A stretch of 38,447 nucleotides of DNA, taken from contig JARKQF010000083.1 in the NCBI GenBank assembly GCA_029973975.1, positions 1 to 38,447 of the forward strand. Reading direction: 5' to 3'. Source of the stretch: Paludibacter sp. GTDB lineage: Bacteria; Bacteroidota; Bacteroidia; Bacteroidales; Paludibacteraceae. The position numbers and the translations under genes were made by a program. Positions 25,069 through 35,400 of the stretch are shown here, piece by piece; the stretch's first letter is position 1; each line of letters starts with the position of its first letter. The notes beneath the pieces are model-generated. The model searched no databases, had not been told where the DNA came from, and saw only the letters and a list, made by a program, of their open reading frames with translations.

Positions 25069-25650
25069 CTATCTCACCCCTGCTTCCCTGAAACAATCCC
25101 GGCAAATAGGCTCATACTCGGCTGTTTCGCCCAGCAGCACCCGTTTGTCGCTATCTACCAAACGGTGCGAAACATAAGCAAGGGAACCACAGCGCACACA
25201 AATAGCATGTACTTTATACACATCTTCGGCAATGGCGCATAAGGCAGGCATCGGTCCAAAGGGAATGCCGCGGTAATCCATATCGAGACCGGCAATGATG
25301 ACCCGGATGCCCTGATCAGCGAGCGTATTACAAACTTCCACCAGACCTTCATCAAAAAACTGGGCTTCGTCAATCCCGATTACATCCACATCGTTCGACA
25401 TCAGCAGGATACTGCCCGAAGATTCTACCGGCGTTGAACGGATGGAGTTTTTGTCGTGAGAAACCACTTCGTCTTCAGAATAGCGGGTGTCAATTTTAGG
25501 TTTGAAAATTTCAACGGATTGTTTGGCAAACTGCGCCCTTTTCAATCTGCGGATGAGTTCTTCCGTTTTTCCTGAGAACATAGACCCACAGATGACTTCA
25601 ATACTCCCCCTCTTTTGTGCCGACAATCGGTTCTGCTCTGAATAGATCAT
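25069..25650 (-). CDS. tdk: Thymidine kinase
   Basis: A 193-residue type II thymidine kinase that phosphorylates thymidine to dTMP in the salvage pathway. The P-loop GSMFSGKT is at residues 22-29, the Walker-B/catalytic segment is DEAQFF (94-99, catalytic Glu95), and four zinc-binding cysteines (151, 154, 183, 186) lie in CVRC and CRDC. The lasso/substrate-binding segment near [11 protein letters not shown] is intact. It converges on the HTCS gene with only 12 bp between stop codons and is not part of the PUL. Confidence 0.97.
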   Translation of the reverse strand: MIYSEQNRLSAQKRGSIEVICGSMFSGKTEELIRRLKRAQFAKQSVEIFKPKIDTRYSEDEVVSHDKNSIRSTPVESSGSILLMSNDVDVIGIDEAQFFDEGLVEVCNTLADQGIRVIIAGLDMDYRGIPFGPMPALCAIAEDVYKVHAICVRCGSLAYVSHRLVDSDKRVLLGETAEYEPICRDCFREAGVR

Positions 25651-25827
25651 GGTAATTGTTGATTTTTAGCGATTTTTTTGATTATTTATTCTGTTGAAAT
25701 CATTAACTTTACAGCGTTTTTGAACTCTTAACTGCTATTAAGTAGTAAAAGCCGGCAATCTCTTATTGCTTACATTCGCAAAAATATAAAAAAACAACCG
25801 TTGTATTACCTCTTTTTTTAAAAAGAT

Positions 25828-26784
25828 ATGAACAGAGAACTTCTTGTTACGTTAATCCGGAAAAACATCGATGAACTCATTATGCTAACAGAAGGATTCA
25901 TGGAAATGGACACCTATCCGGCCGCCATCATCAATCTGGCAAAAAATAAAACCGACGATATCTGGTCGTATATCAACCAGTTAGGCAATCTGAAACCGGA
26001 AGAACTTCAGCAGATCACGGAAAGAATGTCTGTTGCAACGGAGATGACGATTAACACCGGAAAGGAAGATATATCCGAAACGAAAGAGTTTGTAAGTAAT
26101 GAAAAGACTACAGAGGAAGAAGATATTCCGGTTTATAATAATACGGACAAAGAAGATGTAAACACTTTTGACGAGGAGGAATTTTCAGAAGAAGAAGAAG
26201 AAGAAGAAGAAGAAGACAATGATGAGGATGATGATGATGATGATGATGATATCATTTTTGAACAGGAGGAAGAAGAAATCAAGGAGGAGGAAGAAGTAAC
26301 TGAACCGATTGAGGAGAATGAGGTTATTGCCGACAATAAAGATGATATTGAAATTACAGAAGATGTCATTACTGTTGAATTTACAGAAACGATTGAAAAA
26401 GAAGAAACAATAACCTCTGATGTGGAGAAAGTTATCACCACAACAGAAACAGTAGAAAAAAAAGTAACCCTCGCAGAGAAAATTTCAGGTAACGGAATAT
26501 CCCGGAATGAAATGATGGCAAGAGGTGAAAACGGAGGTATCAACACCGCTATCGGAAGCAAGAAAGTAGATGACATCAGACAGGCAATCAGTCTGGGCGA
26601 CCGTTTCAGGTTCCAGCGCGAATTGTTTAAGAACAACGGGGAAGAAATGAATAAAACCCTCAGCTACATCAACAAACTGGCTACTTACGAAGAGGTTATC
26701 GGTTTTTTGCAGTCAAAATACGGCTGGGAAGAAAACAGTGCCGCAGCAGAGGACTTCTACCAAATCATCAAACGTAAATTCTGA
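25828..26784 (+). CDS. Acidic low-complexity protein with conserved C-terminal domain
   Basis: A 318-residue cytosolic protein of unknown function. The N-terminal 75 residues are helical. The middle (about 85-205) is highly acidic, with nine consecutive Glu and eight consecutive Asp, and is probably disordered. The C-terminal 110 residues form a compact domain (ISLGDRFRFQRELFKNN...FLQSKYGWEENSAAAEDFYQIIKRKF) of a type I recall in hypothetical proteins of Bacteroidales. There is no signal peptide. It ends 2 bp before rsmI, indicating co-transcription. Function is not known; the domain layout suggests a scaffold or binding protein. Confidence 0.85.
   Translation: MNRELLVTLIRKNIDELIMLTEGFMEMDTYPAAIINLAKNKTDDIWSYINQLGNLKPEELQQITERMSVATEMTINTGKEDISETKEFVSNEKTTEEEDIPVYNNTDKEDVNTFDEEEFSEEEEEEEEEDNDEDDDDDDDDIIFEQEEEEIKEEEEVTEPIEENEVIADNKDDIEITEDVITVEFTETIEKEETITSDVEKVITTTETVEKKVTLAEKISGNGISRNEMMARGENGGINTAIGSKKVDDIRQAISLGDRFRFQRELFKNNGEEMNKTLSYINKLATYEEVIGFLQSKYGWEENSAAAEDFYQIIKRKF
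26188..26250 (+). repeat. In-frame GAA and GAT trinucleotide runs
   Basis: GAA repeats nine times at 26188-26214 and GAT eight times at 26227-26250. They encode the Glu and Asp runs of the acidic protein. Slippage here would change the length of the acidic tract without breaking the frame. Confidence 0.9.
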
Positions 26785-26786
26785 AT

Positions 26787-27458
26787 ATGAAACTATTCGT
26801 TGTGCCAACCCCCATCGGGAATCTGGAAGACATGACCTTACGGGCAATCCGTGTATTGAAAGAAGCTGATCTCATTCTGGCGGAAGATACGCGTACCAGC
26901 GGTTTTCTGCTGAAGCACTTCGAGATTAAAACGCCCATGGTTTCGCACCACAAGTTCAACGAACATAAAACGGTGGAAGGAATTGTACAACGACTGAAAG
27001 CCGGACAGATCATCGCACTGATTTCAGATGCCGGCACCCCTGCTATTTCCGACCCGGGATTTCTGGTGGTACGCGCCTGTGTCGAAAACGACATCGAAGT
27101 GGAATGTCTGCCGGGTGCCACTGCTTTTGTTCCCGCCCTGGTAGCTTCGGGGCTTCCGAACGACCGCTTTTGTTTCGAGGGATTTCTACCCCAGAAAAAA
27201 GGCAGACAAACCAGGATGCAGTCACTTGCAGGTGAAACCCGGACAATGGTTTTTTATGAGTCTCCTTTCAGATTGGTGAAAACCTTAACCCAACTGGGTG
27301 AAGTTTTCGGTTCGGAAAGAAAGGCCTCTGTATCACGTGAAATCTCAAAATTTCACGAAGAAACAAAACGCGGAACACTTGCCGGACTTGCCGAATATTA
27401 TACCTTGCATCAGCCCAAAGGAGAAATTGTGTTAATTGTTGCAGGATTAGAATATTAA
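26787..27458 (+). CDS. rsmI: 16S rRNA 2'-O-ribose C1402 methyltransferase
   Basis: A 223-residue SAM-dependent methyltransferase of the tetrapyrrole-methylase fold that modifies C1402 of 16S rRNA. The family markers are intact: PTPIGNLEDMTLRA at the N-terminus, AEDTRTSG, ISDAGTPAISDPG, and GLPNDRFCFEGFLP. It lacks the longer C-terminal extension of the E. coli protein but is typical for Bacteroidota. It starts 2 bp after the acidic-protein gene, so both are likely on one transcript. Confidence 0.96.
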   Translation: MKLFVVPTPIGNLEDMTLRAIRVLKEADLILAEDTRTSGFLLKHFEIKTPMVSHHKFNEHKTVEGIVQRLKAGQIIALISDAGTPAISDPGFLVVRACVENDIEVECLPGATAFVPALVASGLPNDRFCFEGFLPQKKGRQTRMQSLAGETRTMVFYESPFRLVKTLTQLGEVFGSERKASVSREISKFHEETKRGTLAGLAEYYTLHQPKGEIVLIVAGLEY

Positions 27459-27548
27459 CGCTAATTTTGCAACGGAAATAAAACCATATTTTCAAGGTGT
27501 TTTTTAAGGTATAATTATTAATTATAAACATGTCTCCGGACAAAAAAT

Positions 27549-28418
27549 ATGAAAACTAAACTTTTCTTTCTCTCTGTGTTCACCCTCGTTATGCTTGCCT
27601 GCAACAACAGATCGGGTGATTACCAGTCACTTCAGGCCGAACGTGACTCGCTTGCGCGTGAGAAAGAAGCCATGAAAGCCGAGATGGAAAGCTATTTTGC
27701 CACCATCAACATGATCGAACAAAACATAGAAAAAATTAAAAATGCCGAGAAACTAATCTCCCTGCAACCGTTAGGAGATGAGAGTGATGTTGACAATCGC
27801 AATAAAATCAACGATGACCTGACCTTCATCAACGAAATGCTAAAGGCCAACCGGGAAGAAATCAATTTACTGAAAAGCAAACTCAGCAAAAGTAATTTTA
27901 AGTTTGCCGAATTGGAACGCACGATTACCCGTCTCACCAAAGCACTCGAAGAAGAGGCCCTCAAAGTCAAAACGCTGGAAGAGGAACTGGTTAAAAAGGA
28001 TTCGCTGATCACACAGCTGAATGAAGATATTGACGGTTTAAGCGGTAATATCGAAGCGCTGGAATCGGAAAAGGAAGAGCATATTACCAAAATCAAGGAA
28101 CAGGATGAAACCATACATACAGCTTGGTATGTGTTCGGAACCAGAAAAGAACTGAGAGAACAGAATATTATCACTTCCGAGGGTTGGTTCAGACCGGGTC
28201 GTGTGCTGGAAAGCGATTTCAACAAAAGTTATTTTGTGCGTATCGACGCCCGCAAAACCAAATCAATTCCATTATATTCATCAAGGGCCAAGATTTTGAG
28301 CACGCATCCCAAATCATCCTATACACTGGAAAAAGAGAATGATACCTTCACCCTGTTGATTACCGACACCAAAGAATTCTGGAGTGTGAGCAGGTATCTT
28401 GTGATTGAAGTAGATTAA
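27549..28418 (+). CDS. Coiled-coil lipoprotein, function unknown
   Basis: A 289-residue lipoprotein with lipobox VMLAC near residue 18. Residues about 25-195 form long heptad-rich coiled coils (ERDSLAREKEAMKAEM, LTKALEEEALKVKTLEEEL). The last 95 residues are a beta-rich domain (AWYVFGTRKELREQNII...SSYTLEKENDTFTLLIT). The pattern resembles conserved Bacteroidales envelope lipoproteins of unknown role. It lies 90 bp after rsmI and 8 bp before the HAD phosphatase gene. Confidence 0.85.
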   Translation: MKTKLFFLSVFTLVMLACNNRSGDYQSLQAERDSLAREKEAMKAEMESYFATINMIEQNIEKIKNAEKLISLQPLGDESDVDNRNKINDDLTFINEMLKANREEINLLKSKLSKSNFKFAELERTITRLTKALEEEALKVKTLEEELVKKDSLITQLNEDIDGLSGNIEALESEKEEHITKIKEQDETIHTAWYVFGTRKELREQNIITSEGWFRPGRVLESDFNKSYFVRIDARKTKSIPLYSSRAKILSTHPKSSYTLEKENDTFTLLITDTKEFWSVSRYLVIEVD

Positions 28419-28426
28419 ATTATTAC

Positions 28427-29116
28427 ATGTACAAATACGTTTTTATCGACCTGGACGATACCATCTGGGACTTTCATACCAATGCACGACTCTCGCTGCA
28501 ACAAATGTTCGATGAAGGCGACTTAAAAGATTACTTCAGTAGTTTCGATGAATTTTTCACCATCTATGCGCGTAAAAATATTGAACTTTGGGAAGCGTAT
28601 GGTAAAGGTGAAATCACCCGGGAATTTTTAATGGCAGAGCGGTTCAGGTATCCGCTTGCACGCATGGGAGTCGACGATCATCAGTTGGCTGAAGAAATCG
28701 GACATCAGTATCTTGAAATACTGCCGACAAAAACTGCGTTGATGGCTGATGCTTTAGAAATACTGGATTATCTCAGCAGTAAATACATCCTCACACTTAT
28801 TTCAAACGGATTCAGGGAAGTTCAGTATAAAAAAATAAACAGCAGTGGCATTGGACATTATTTCTCCCACATTGTGCTTTCTGAAGAAGCCGGGGCGTTG
28901 AAACCGGATCCTCAAATCTTTGAGCATGCATTACAACTCAACGGAGCTTCCGCGCATGAGGCCATCATGATTGGCGATTCCTATGAGGCTGATATCCGTG
29001 GCGCACAAAATGCAGGCATCGATCAGGTTTACTTTCCGCTGAATGGCCGCCACAAAGAAAATCAGCCCGCGACCTATAAGATCAGCAGACTGATGGAGCT
29101 GAAGAATTTCCTTTAA
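28427..29116 (+). CDS. yjjG: HAD-family noncanonical pyrimidine nucleotidase (YjjG-like)
   Basis: A 229-residue haloacid-dehalogenase phosphatase. Motif I is DLDDTIWDF (nucleophile Asp8, acid/base Asp10), motif II is ISNGF, the motif III Lys lies in GALKPDPQIF, and motif IV is GDSYEADIRGA. Helical cap and length match YjjG-type 5'-nucleotidases, which remove damaged pyrimidine nucleotides. It is 8 bp downstream of the lipoprotein gene, the likely end of this operon. The substrate is inferred from family similarity. Confidence 0.9.
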   Translation: MYKYVFIDLDDTIWDFHTNARLSLQQMFDEGDLKDYFSSFDEFFTIYARKNIELWEAYGKGEITREFLMAERFRYPLARMGVDDHQLAEEIGHQYLEILPTKTALMADALEILDYLSSKYILTLISNGFREVQYKKINSSGIGHYFSHIVLSEEAGALKPDPQIFEHALQLNGASAHEAIMIGDSYEADIRGAQNAGIDQVYFPLNGRHKENQPATYKISRLMELKNFL

Positions 29117-29161
29117 ATTAATATTTTTCAGGGATATTCTTCTATATATAGAGATGGTAAA

Positions 29162-31582
29162 TTATTTCGAACTCCGGTTTTCTTCTTCACTCGAGGAAGT
29201 TGTCCGATTAGCCCGGGTTTTGAAGTTATCTTTCCCGAAACGGTAATTAAAGGAGATATTTAACCGGCGCGATTCCCATTTATTCATCACCTCGATATCC
29301 ACATTATCATATTTTGCATAAGCGCCGCCATTAGAGGTATTCAAAATATCGCTTACCGACACTTTAATTGTACCCTGATCCTTTAACACCTTTCGTTGTA
29401 TCCCCAAATCAATCGAATAACGCGGGCGCAGAATAATATTACTGATCAGTTGTTCTGAGTTGTACCTGCCACTCATTTCCAAATCCAGTTTCCACGGAAG
29501 GGTAAAATTATTACTCATATTAGCCATGAAACTAAACCTGCTCAACGGTATTAAATTCTGTTCATCCATTTGAATGGTTTTGTACATGCCCGTAACGGTT
29601 CCATTGAACCTCCACCACTTAAAAGGTTGAAGTTGCAGTGTTTCCGAAAGTGTTAAATCTAACGAATTTTGCAAATTCTCCATGGTTTGATATACAGTTC
29701 GCGACACATCATCCTGTCTGATTATCTCCGTGAATAGTCCTGTCGTGTAATTGACACCCAGGTTCGAAATCAGCTTGTTTTTATAACTGTGACTTAACCC
29801 GGCAGTATGCGTAAACTGAGGCTTCAGATTAGGATTCCCTATATTGAAGGTATAAGGATCGACCATCCACCTGAATGGATTCAAATGATGATAACTGGGG
29901 CGGCCAATGCGGTAACTATACCTGAAATTCAGGTTGTTATCCTTATTCAGCTGCTGTTGCACAAAGAAAGAAGGAAATAACTTAATATAGGTAGTATCAT
30001 TCACCTGATTAGTCACCACCGAATTTCCGCTGGAGAATGTGTTTTCGAGCCGCAACCCGAGTTGCAGTGTTGTTTTATTGAGTTGAGCACGGGCGTTGAG
30101 ATAAGCCGCCAGGATATTTTCCTCATAAATAAAATTATCATATTGAGTCAGATAACCATCCATATCAATATAACTGTCCGTTATTACAGAACTAAACTTC
30201 AGTCCGGATTCGAGATTCAGCACTTTATTCACAGGCAACACATAGTCCAGCTTTGAAGATAAGATACTGATGTCATTCCCCTGGGTAGTTACCACAGTCA
30301 AACCATGATTCAACTCCATCTCACTGGCATCATAGTATTTCCCATTCTGGTTATTTGAGCTCGTAAATCCGAAACGGGCAAAATCCACATCGAACAACAA
30401 CGACTGTCCCGTGGTATCGATATCCCATTTATAATTCAGATTATAAGTAGCACTGTTCCATCTATTATTTCCGGTTGATGTTGTAATCAAGATAGAATCA
30501 ACCTGATCAAATTTGTCTGTAAACGATGTTCTGTTATTCATTGCACCGTAATTGGATCCGAAATTACCACGTGTCATCACACTTATAACATGATTTTTGG
30601 CAATGAAATAGTCAGCCCCCGCCTTATAATTATGTGAACTACCATCATAGGTTTCTTTATTTTTAATAACCTGAGAAGCACCCTGCAATTCCGTTCCGGT
30701 AAAGCGACGGATTGCATCCATCGAATTCCATCCTTCCCAGTGATAATTAGAATAACTACCATACAGGTTCAGTTTTCCATAATTCATATTGAGATTTACC
30801 CCCCCGTTCCAGCCAACTTTACTTGCGATATTCAGTCCGCCATTCACTGTTCCGTTAAAACCCGGAGCTCTTGTATGTTTTGTCTTGATATTAATAATTC
30901 CGGAATTACCCTCGGCATCATATTTTGCAGAAGGATTTTCTATAATTTCGATGCGTTCCACATCTTTTCCCTGCATACTTTTCAACCAGGAAGCCAACTG
31001 CTCTGCAGATAAATAGGTTGGCTTGTCATCGATCATTACACGCACACCCTGCATCCCTTTCAGCGTAATATTATCGTTGTTATCAATACTCACTCCCGGT
31101 AACTTTCGCAAAATTTCATACACATTTTCCGATGCAGAAGTGATAGATGCCTCGGGATGTATAACCGTTTTATCAACAGCCTGCTCGATGAATTCCTTTT
31201 TTGCCACCACCTCAACGGCTTTCAGCATTTCAGCTTGTTCGTTCAGGACAATATTCCTTTCAATCACAGTTCTTTTTCCATCCACAATCAGTTTTTCCGA
31301 GTCGTGTTTCTTATAACCAACCATACTTACCGACAACACATATTCACCTTTATCAACCTTACTTATATTAAACTCGCCTTTCTCATTACACACCTCACCT
31401 TTAATAACTTCTCCCGTTTTAGGACTAACCAACACGGCAGTTGCATATTCAACAGGTTGATTTTGTTCGTTTACCACTTTACCTTTGATAATTGCCATTT
31501 CAATCTCGGCATGTACAGGAAAAATCATTGCCAGTATAACCGCTGCTGCGATTACAATTCTAATAGGAATAATTGTTTTCAT
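29162..31582 (-). CDS. TonB-dependent outer-membrane receptor (OMP beta-barrel family)
   Basis: An 806-residue receptor. After a signal peptide (to VHAE) there is a carboxypeptidase-regulatory-like domain at about residues 31-112 (IIKGKVVNEQNQPVEYATAVL), a plug-like domain (LRKLPGVSIDNNDNITLKG, VMIDDKPTYLSAEQLASWL, IEIIENPSAKYDAEGNSG) and an outer-membrane barrel ending in the FNYRFGK segment with a polar Arg/Ser-rich tail. This is the non-SusC type that lacks a SusD partner, often linked to peptide, metal or stress-related uptake. It lies 40 bp downstream of a small exported protein gene and is probably co-transcribed with it. Confidence 0.93.
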   Translation of the reverse strand: MKTIIPIRIVIAAAVILAMIFPVHAEIEMAIIKGKVVNEQNQPVEYATAVLVSPKTGEVIKGEVCNEKGEFNISKVDKGEYVLSVSMVGYKKHDSEKLIVDGKRTVIERNIVLNEQAEMLKAVEVVAKKEFIEQAVDKTVIHPEASITSASENVYEILRKLPGVSIDNNDNITLKGMQGVRVMIDDKPTYLSAEQLASWLKSMQGKDVERIEIIENPSAKYDAEGNSGIINIKTKHTRAPGFNGTVNGGLNIASKVGWNGGVNLNMNYGKLNLYGSYSNYHWEGWNSMDAIRRFTGTELQGASQVIKNKETYDGSSHNYKAGADYFIAKNHVISVMTRGNFGSNYGAMNNRTSFTDKFDQVDSILITTSTGNNRWNSATYNLNYKWDIDTTGQSLLFDVDFARFGFTSSNNQNGKYYDASEMELNHGLTVVTTQGNDISILSSKLDYVLPVNKVLNLESGLKFSSVITDSYIDMDGYLTQYDNFIYEENILAAYLNARAQLNKTTLQLGLRLENTFSSGNSVVTNQVNDTTYIKLFPSFFVQQQLNKDNNLNFRYSYRIGRPSYHHLNPFRWMVDPYTFNIGNPNLKPQFTHTAGLSHSYKNKLISNLGVNYTTGLFTEIIRQDDVSRTVYQTMENLQNSLDLTLSETLQLQPFKWWRFNGTVTGMYKTIQMDEQNLIPLSRFSFMANMSNNFTLPWKLDLEMSGRYNSEQLISNIILRPRYSIDLGIQRKVLKDQGTIKVSVSDILNTSNGGAYAKYDNVDIEVMNKWESRRLNISFNYRFGKDNFKTRANRTTSSSEEENRSSK

Positions 31583-31622
31583 TTATAATTTAGTTTGACA
31601 GAAAATAAGATTTAAGTATAGA

Positions 31623-32183
31623 TTACATTACACCTGTTATGACAATTTTATCATCACTGAAAATATGCATTTGATAAGGGGTACTACCCATGCTAAAGAA
31701 CTGATGACGTGCATTGGTATCATTTTTACACAAATACATTCTGTCAGCCTTATTGTTCACATAAAAGAATGCGTCAGACGGGTGATCGAATTTCTTGTTG
31801 TTAAAGCGAAAACCATTCTTAGCCTTCTTTAGCGGAGTACTGAAAAGTTCGTTACGCCGAAACTGATTAAGGCATCCGTAAAACAGCACGTGTTTTTTCA
31901 GGTCTTTTTTTGTTACTTCATATTCTGACCGGTATACGAACTCAGGACGAAACTGATCATTTTCCCAAAAAATGGCGTTTTCAATATCAGCTTTATCAAT
32001 CGCGCTCAACTCACAAGTTTCCGGTACAACGATCAAAACTGTATCCGTTTCGAAAAATTCTATTAGTAAAGTCTGATTCTTGTCTGAAGAGGAAAACATA
32101 TTGTCTGAACTATAAACATGTATGCCGGTAAATAATAATACTGCAAAAACCGACAACCTAAATAAATATTGATTCGTTTTCAT
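31623..32183 (-). CDS. Small exported protein of unknown function
   Basis: A 186-residue protein with an N-terminal signal peptide (ending near VYSS) and no lipobox cysteine, so probably periplasmic. The mature part has mixed alpha/beta features (LLIEFFETDTVLIVVPE, a Lys/Asn-rich centre) and ends with HIFSDDKIVITGVM. I recognise no family. It precedes the TonB receptor gene by 40 bp on the same strand, so a partnership is suggested: ligand binding or modulation of the receptor. It could also be the truncated N-terminal part of a larger enzyme, since the last strand ends abruptly. Confidence 0.75.
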   Translation of the reverse strand: MKTNQYLFRLSVFAVLLFTGIHVYSSDNMFSSSDKNQTLLIEFFETDTVLIVVPETCELSAIDKADIENAIFWENDQFRPEFVYRSEYEVTKKDLKKHVLFYGCLNQFRRNELFSTPLKKAKNGFRFNNKKFDHPSDAFFYVNNKADRMYLCKNDTNARHQFFSMGSTPYQMHIFSDDKIVITGVM

Positions 32184-32346
32184 AATTTGAAATTTTAATT
32201 CTTGTTTTAATGACGATTCAAAAAAAATAATATTACATCGATGTTTGTATTTTAGACGTAACGAGTTGCCGGTTTGGATTTAATTTTGAAAAAATTATTT
32301 GTTAAAGTTATAATACACGCCGAAAATCAGACTCTGCCGGCAGACA

Positions 32347-32392
32347 TAAAAAATCTCATTCCGAATACCGTTAAGATATTCAGAATGAGATT
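32347..32392 (-). terminator. Strong intrinsic terminator after pectinesterase gene
   Basis: On the minus strand, an 18-bp stem with two G-U pairs (arms 32375-32392 and 32352-32369) closes a 5-nt loop and is followed directly by a run of six T residues. It lies about 48 bp past the pectinesterase stop. Confidence 0.85.
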
Positions 32393-32439
32393 CATTTGTT
32401 AAAAAATTTTTAGATACTACTGGCAGATAAAGGAAAGAT

Positions 32440-35400
32440 CTACTTCCGGATAAATCTGGAAACAACCTTTTGATTTGTTGTAGTTATTATCTTTACAAGA
32501 TAAAATCCCGGAGATAATCCGTTAACAGGAATTATTGACACATCTCCTGTTTTATGCAATATTTTTTGTCCACCGGCGCTATAGATCTCGATACCCTGAA
32601 TTAAATTCGCTCGGATAAATTCAAGATTATCACGGACAGCATTATATTTTAATCCGGGCAAATCATCAGCAACAGAATGAACTGCGGTCAATCCGACCTC
32701 GGCCGGCACGCCCAATGCACCAAACTCCGAAACGGGAGTAACTTTGTAAACAGAATTCACGTCAATATTCAACTGAGTTTCAGTCGTGATCAACTCCGGT
32801 TCGCCGTCTTTGGCAATAACATAGCAAATCGCCCCATCCACTGCATCCCATGACATCAAGCCTCCGTTTATGCCAATCCGCTGAATTGCCGAAGTGGTTT
32901 CCGTCTTCCTGCCGGCATCCCACGAATCGGCTCCTGCCAATACACTTTCACGGGTATAAGTTGCAGCTTCTGTTTCTGTTAAAACAGCGACCGGACTACT
33001 ACCGGTAATCACATTATTACCAGCATCGGTATAAGAGAAAAAGCGGTTACGCTGCGATAAATCTACGGGATAACCAGAAGCATTCACGCTTCCATACTCA
33101 GCAAACAGAGCGGGTATTGCACTCATGTTAATCCAAGCGCCGGAAGCCGGCAAAATATTCATCTTCGTGTTCAGATACACCGTGCGAGGTTCGTTTTGCC
33201 AGGGACGTCCCAGGTTATAAACTCCATCCTGCGACCCGGCGCCATCAATGGTACAATCGCTGAAGACATATCCATAAGTATTCGTTGCACTGGTTGAAGG
33301 GGCCACGATCACATTGGCTGTCGACCTGTCGTGCACATATAACAAGCACTGGTCGAAATAACATACCCCATTTCCGAAGATAAAGTCAACCGTACCGCGG
33401 ATATCGCACTTCAGGTAATACTGACGGTGAGAGCCGGTGTTGGACGTGAGATGCGTATCCTGATAACCATCGAGTAACACATTTTTAAAAACGGCTTTGT
33501 CGGCATACACTTTCAGAGCAACAGCCTGACCGGCGCCTATACCTGCCGTGTTCCGCACCGTTATATTTTCACAATAAAAATCATCCGCCAGAATTTCCAG
33601 TGTCTGGCAGGTAGAAGTCGTATAACCATCCACACCACTTCTGCGATTACCGGTAATAATAACTCCATCGCGACTCTGACCGGTTAAGCTCACGTGATTT
33701 TTTGTTTTGGCCAATGTCGGATATTCGGGATAAACTCCGTTTTTGACAAAAATCAGGAATTGAGACGCATTGTTAAGCGGTACCGCATCAAAAGCCGACT
33801 GAATGGTCAAACCATCACCTGAGCCATCAGCAGCCACCACAAAATCAAATACTTTCGGTGTTACTGCAGGTTTTGCACGGGTCGTAAACGTGAGTGTAAA
33901 GCTAAGACAATCGTTATCAAACATATCCTTGAAAGCGCCTGCAGGAACAGCCAGCGTGTAATTAGTGGCATATTTCAGATTGCTGTAAGGCAGGGTCACG
34001 TTCTTTCCAACTACACCCGGAGTAAGCGCTTTACCATCTAACTGAATATTGCCTGTTCCTGTCTTTACATTTTCACTGAAAATCAATCGCACAGTTCCGT
34101 TAACAGGTACATCAGCGGCCGATACCGCAGGCACACTTGAAACAACTACCGGAGGCTGACCATCATCTATCGGACTATTATCGGCATAAGCAAACACCTG
34201 CACATCATAAAACCAGAGTTGGGCAGTGTTGTACATCAAACGGAGTGTAACCGGCACCGACGACTGAGCAGCGGCAGAACGAATCGTGTTGCGGTCGTTG
34301 TTCCCAAGTATGAAAGTTTCGATTGTATTCCAACTTGTGCCATCGGCCGATAATTTTTGCAGGTAATACTCCTGTGGAACCGTTCCTCCACCCGACTGAA
34401 TATAAAAACTAAGTTCGCCAACTGATGGAAGTTCCGGCAACTGCACATAATTACATTTGAAAGCATAGGTATAAGTTCCGGCATTTCTCGCTCCAGCACT
34501 TGCTACACCACCAAATTCCACATTATAGCCATTGATATTCTGAGTTACCGTACCCGAAGATGAAGAAGGAAAAGTAATCGCATCGGGGATAAAACCGAAT
34601 AGCAAATCTCCTTTGGCATCCACTTCCGTCCTGAAAGTAAAAGAAGTGCCCGCATAAGGATTACCCGAAAGATCTGTAATAGCTCCCGAAGGAATGTCGA
34701 CCGTGTATTCCGTATCATAAGCCAGACCGCTGTAATTCAGATATATCAAATTACTGTTAGAAGCTGATACTGCTGCTGATAAAGATTTCGTACCAATTGT
34801 AATACTGGAAGTCCCGGCCTGACAAGATTCACTCATAATCAGCGAAATAAATCCATTTACCGGCAACACAGCATCACCCGTAACCGACGATTTAGTCAGT
34901 GTAGGTAAAATGGTGTCCGGTGTCTTATAATTCAATCTGGTTTCGGATGCAGTTGACGTATTAGCGGCATTTTTAAACGCTCCGGCAGGAATCACCAATT
35001 CATACGAACGGTCAGTTAATAAACCACTGTATTGAATCGTAATTGTTTCGTTTTGAATACTGATGTTTTGTTCATCAATAATCTCATCCCCTATTCTGAT
35101 GCCGCCCGTACCACGGCTTATATTTTCAGAAAAGACAATAGTAATAGCGCCTGACACCGGGATAGTTGCATTGTTGGTTGGCGTTACCGACTGCACAACC
35201 GGCGGGATAGCCACGCCGGTCACATTGCCCCAGATTTTCAAATCAGAGAGGAAAGCATATTGTCCGGGCGCTAAGTTCGTAAATTTCAGGGCTACATTTT
35301 CTTCATTGATCGTCAGATTGACTGCCATCCCCGAACTCGGGTTACATACGGCGTTGTGAATGCTCACCCAATCCGCATCATTGGCGCCCTTTTTCCACAC

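Noticed and set aside
26133-26636. Minus-strand Ser-rich open frame of 167 codons
   Set aside because: It is the antisense of the GAA/GAT-rich acidic coding region, which explains its Ser runs.
27692-28225. Minus-strand Ser/Leu-rich open frame of 177 codons
   Set aside because: It is antisense to the coiled-coil lipoprotein gene; Glu/Lys-rich heptads give Ser/Leu-rich shadows.
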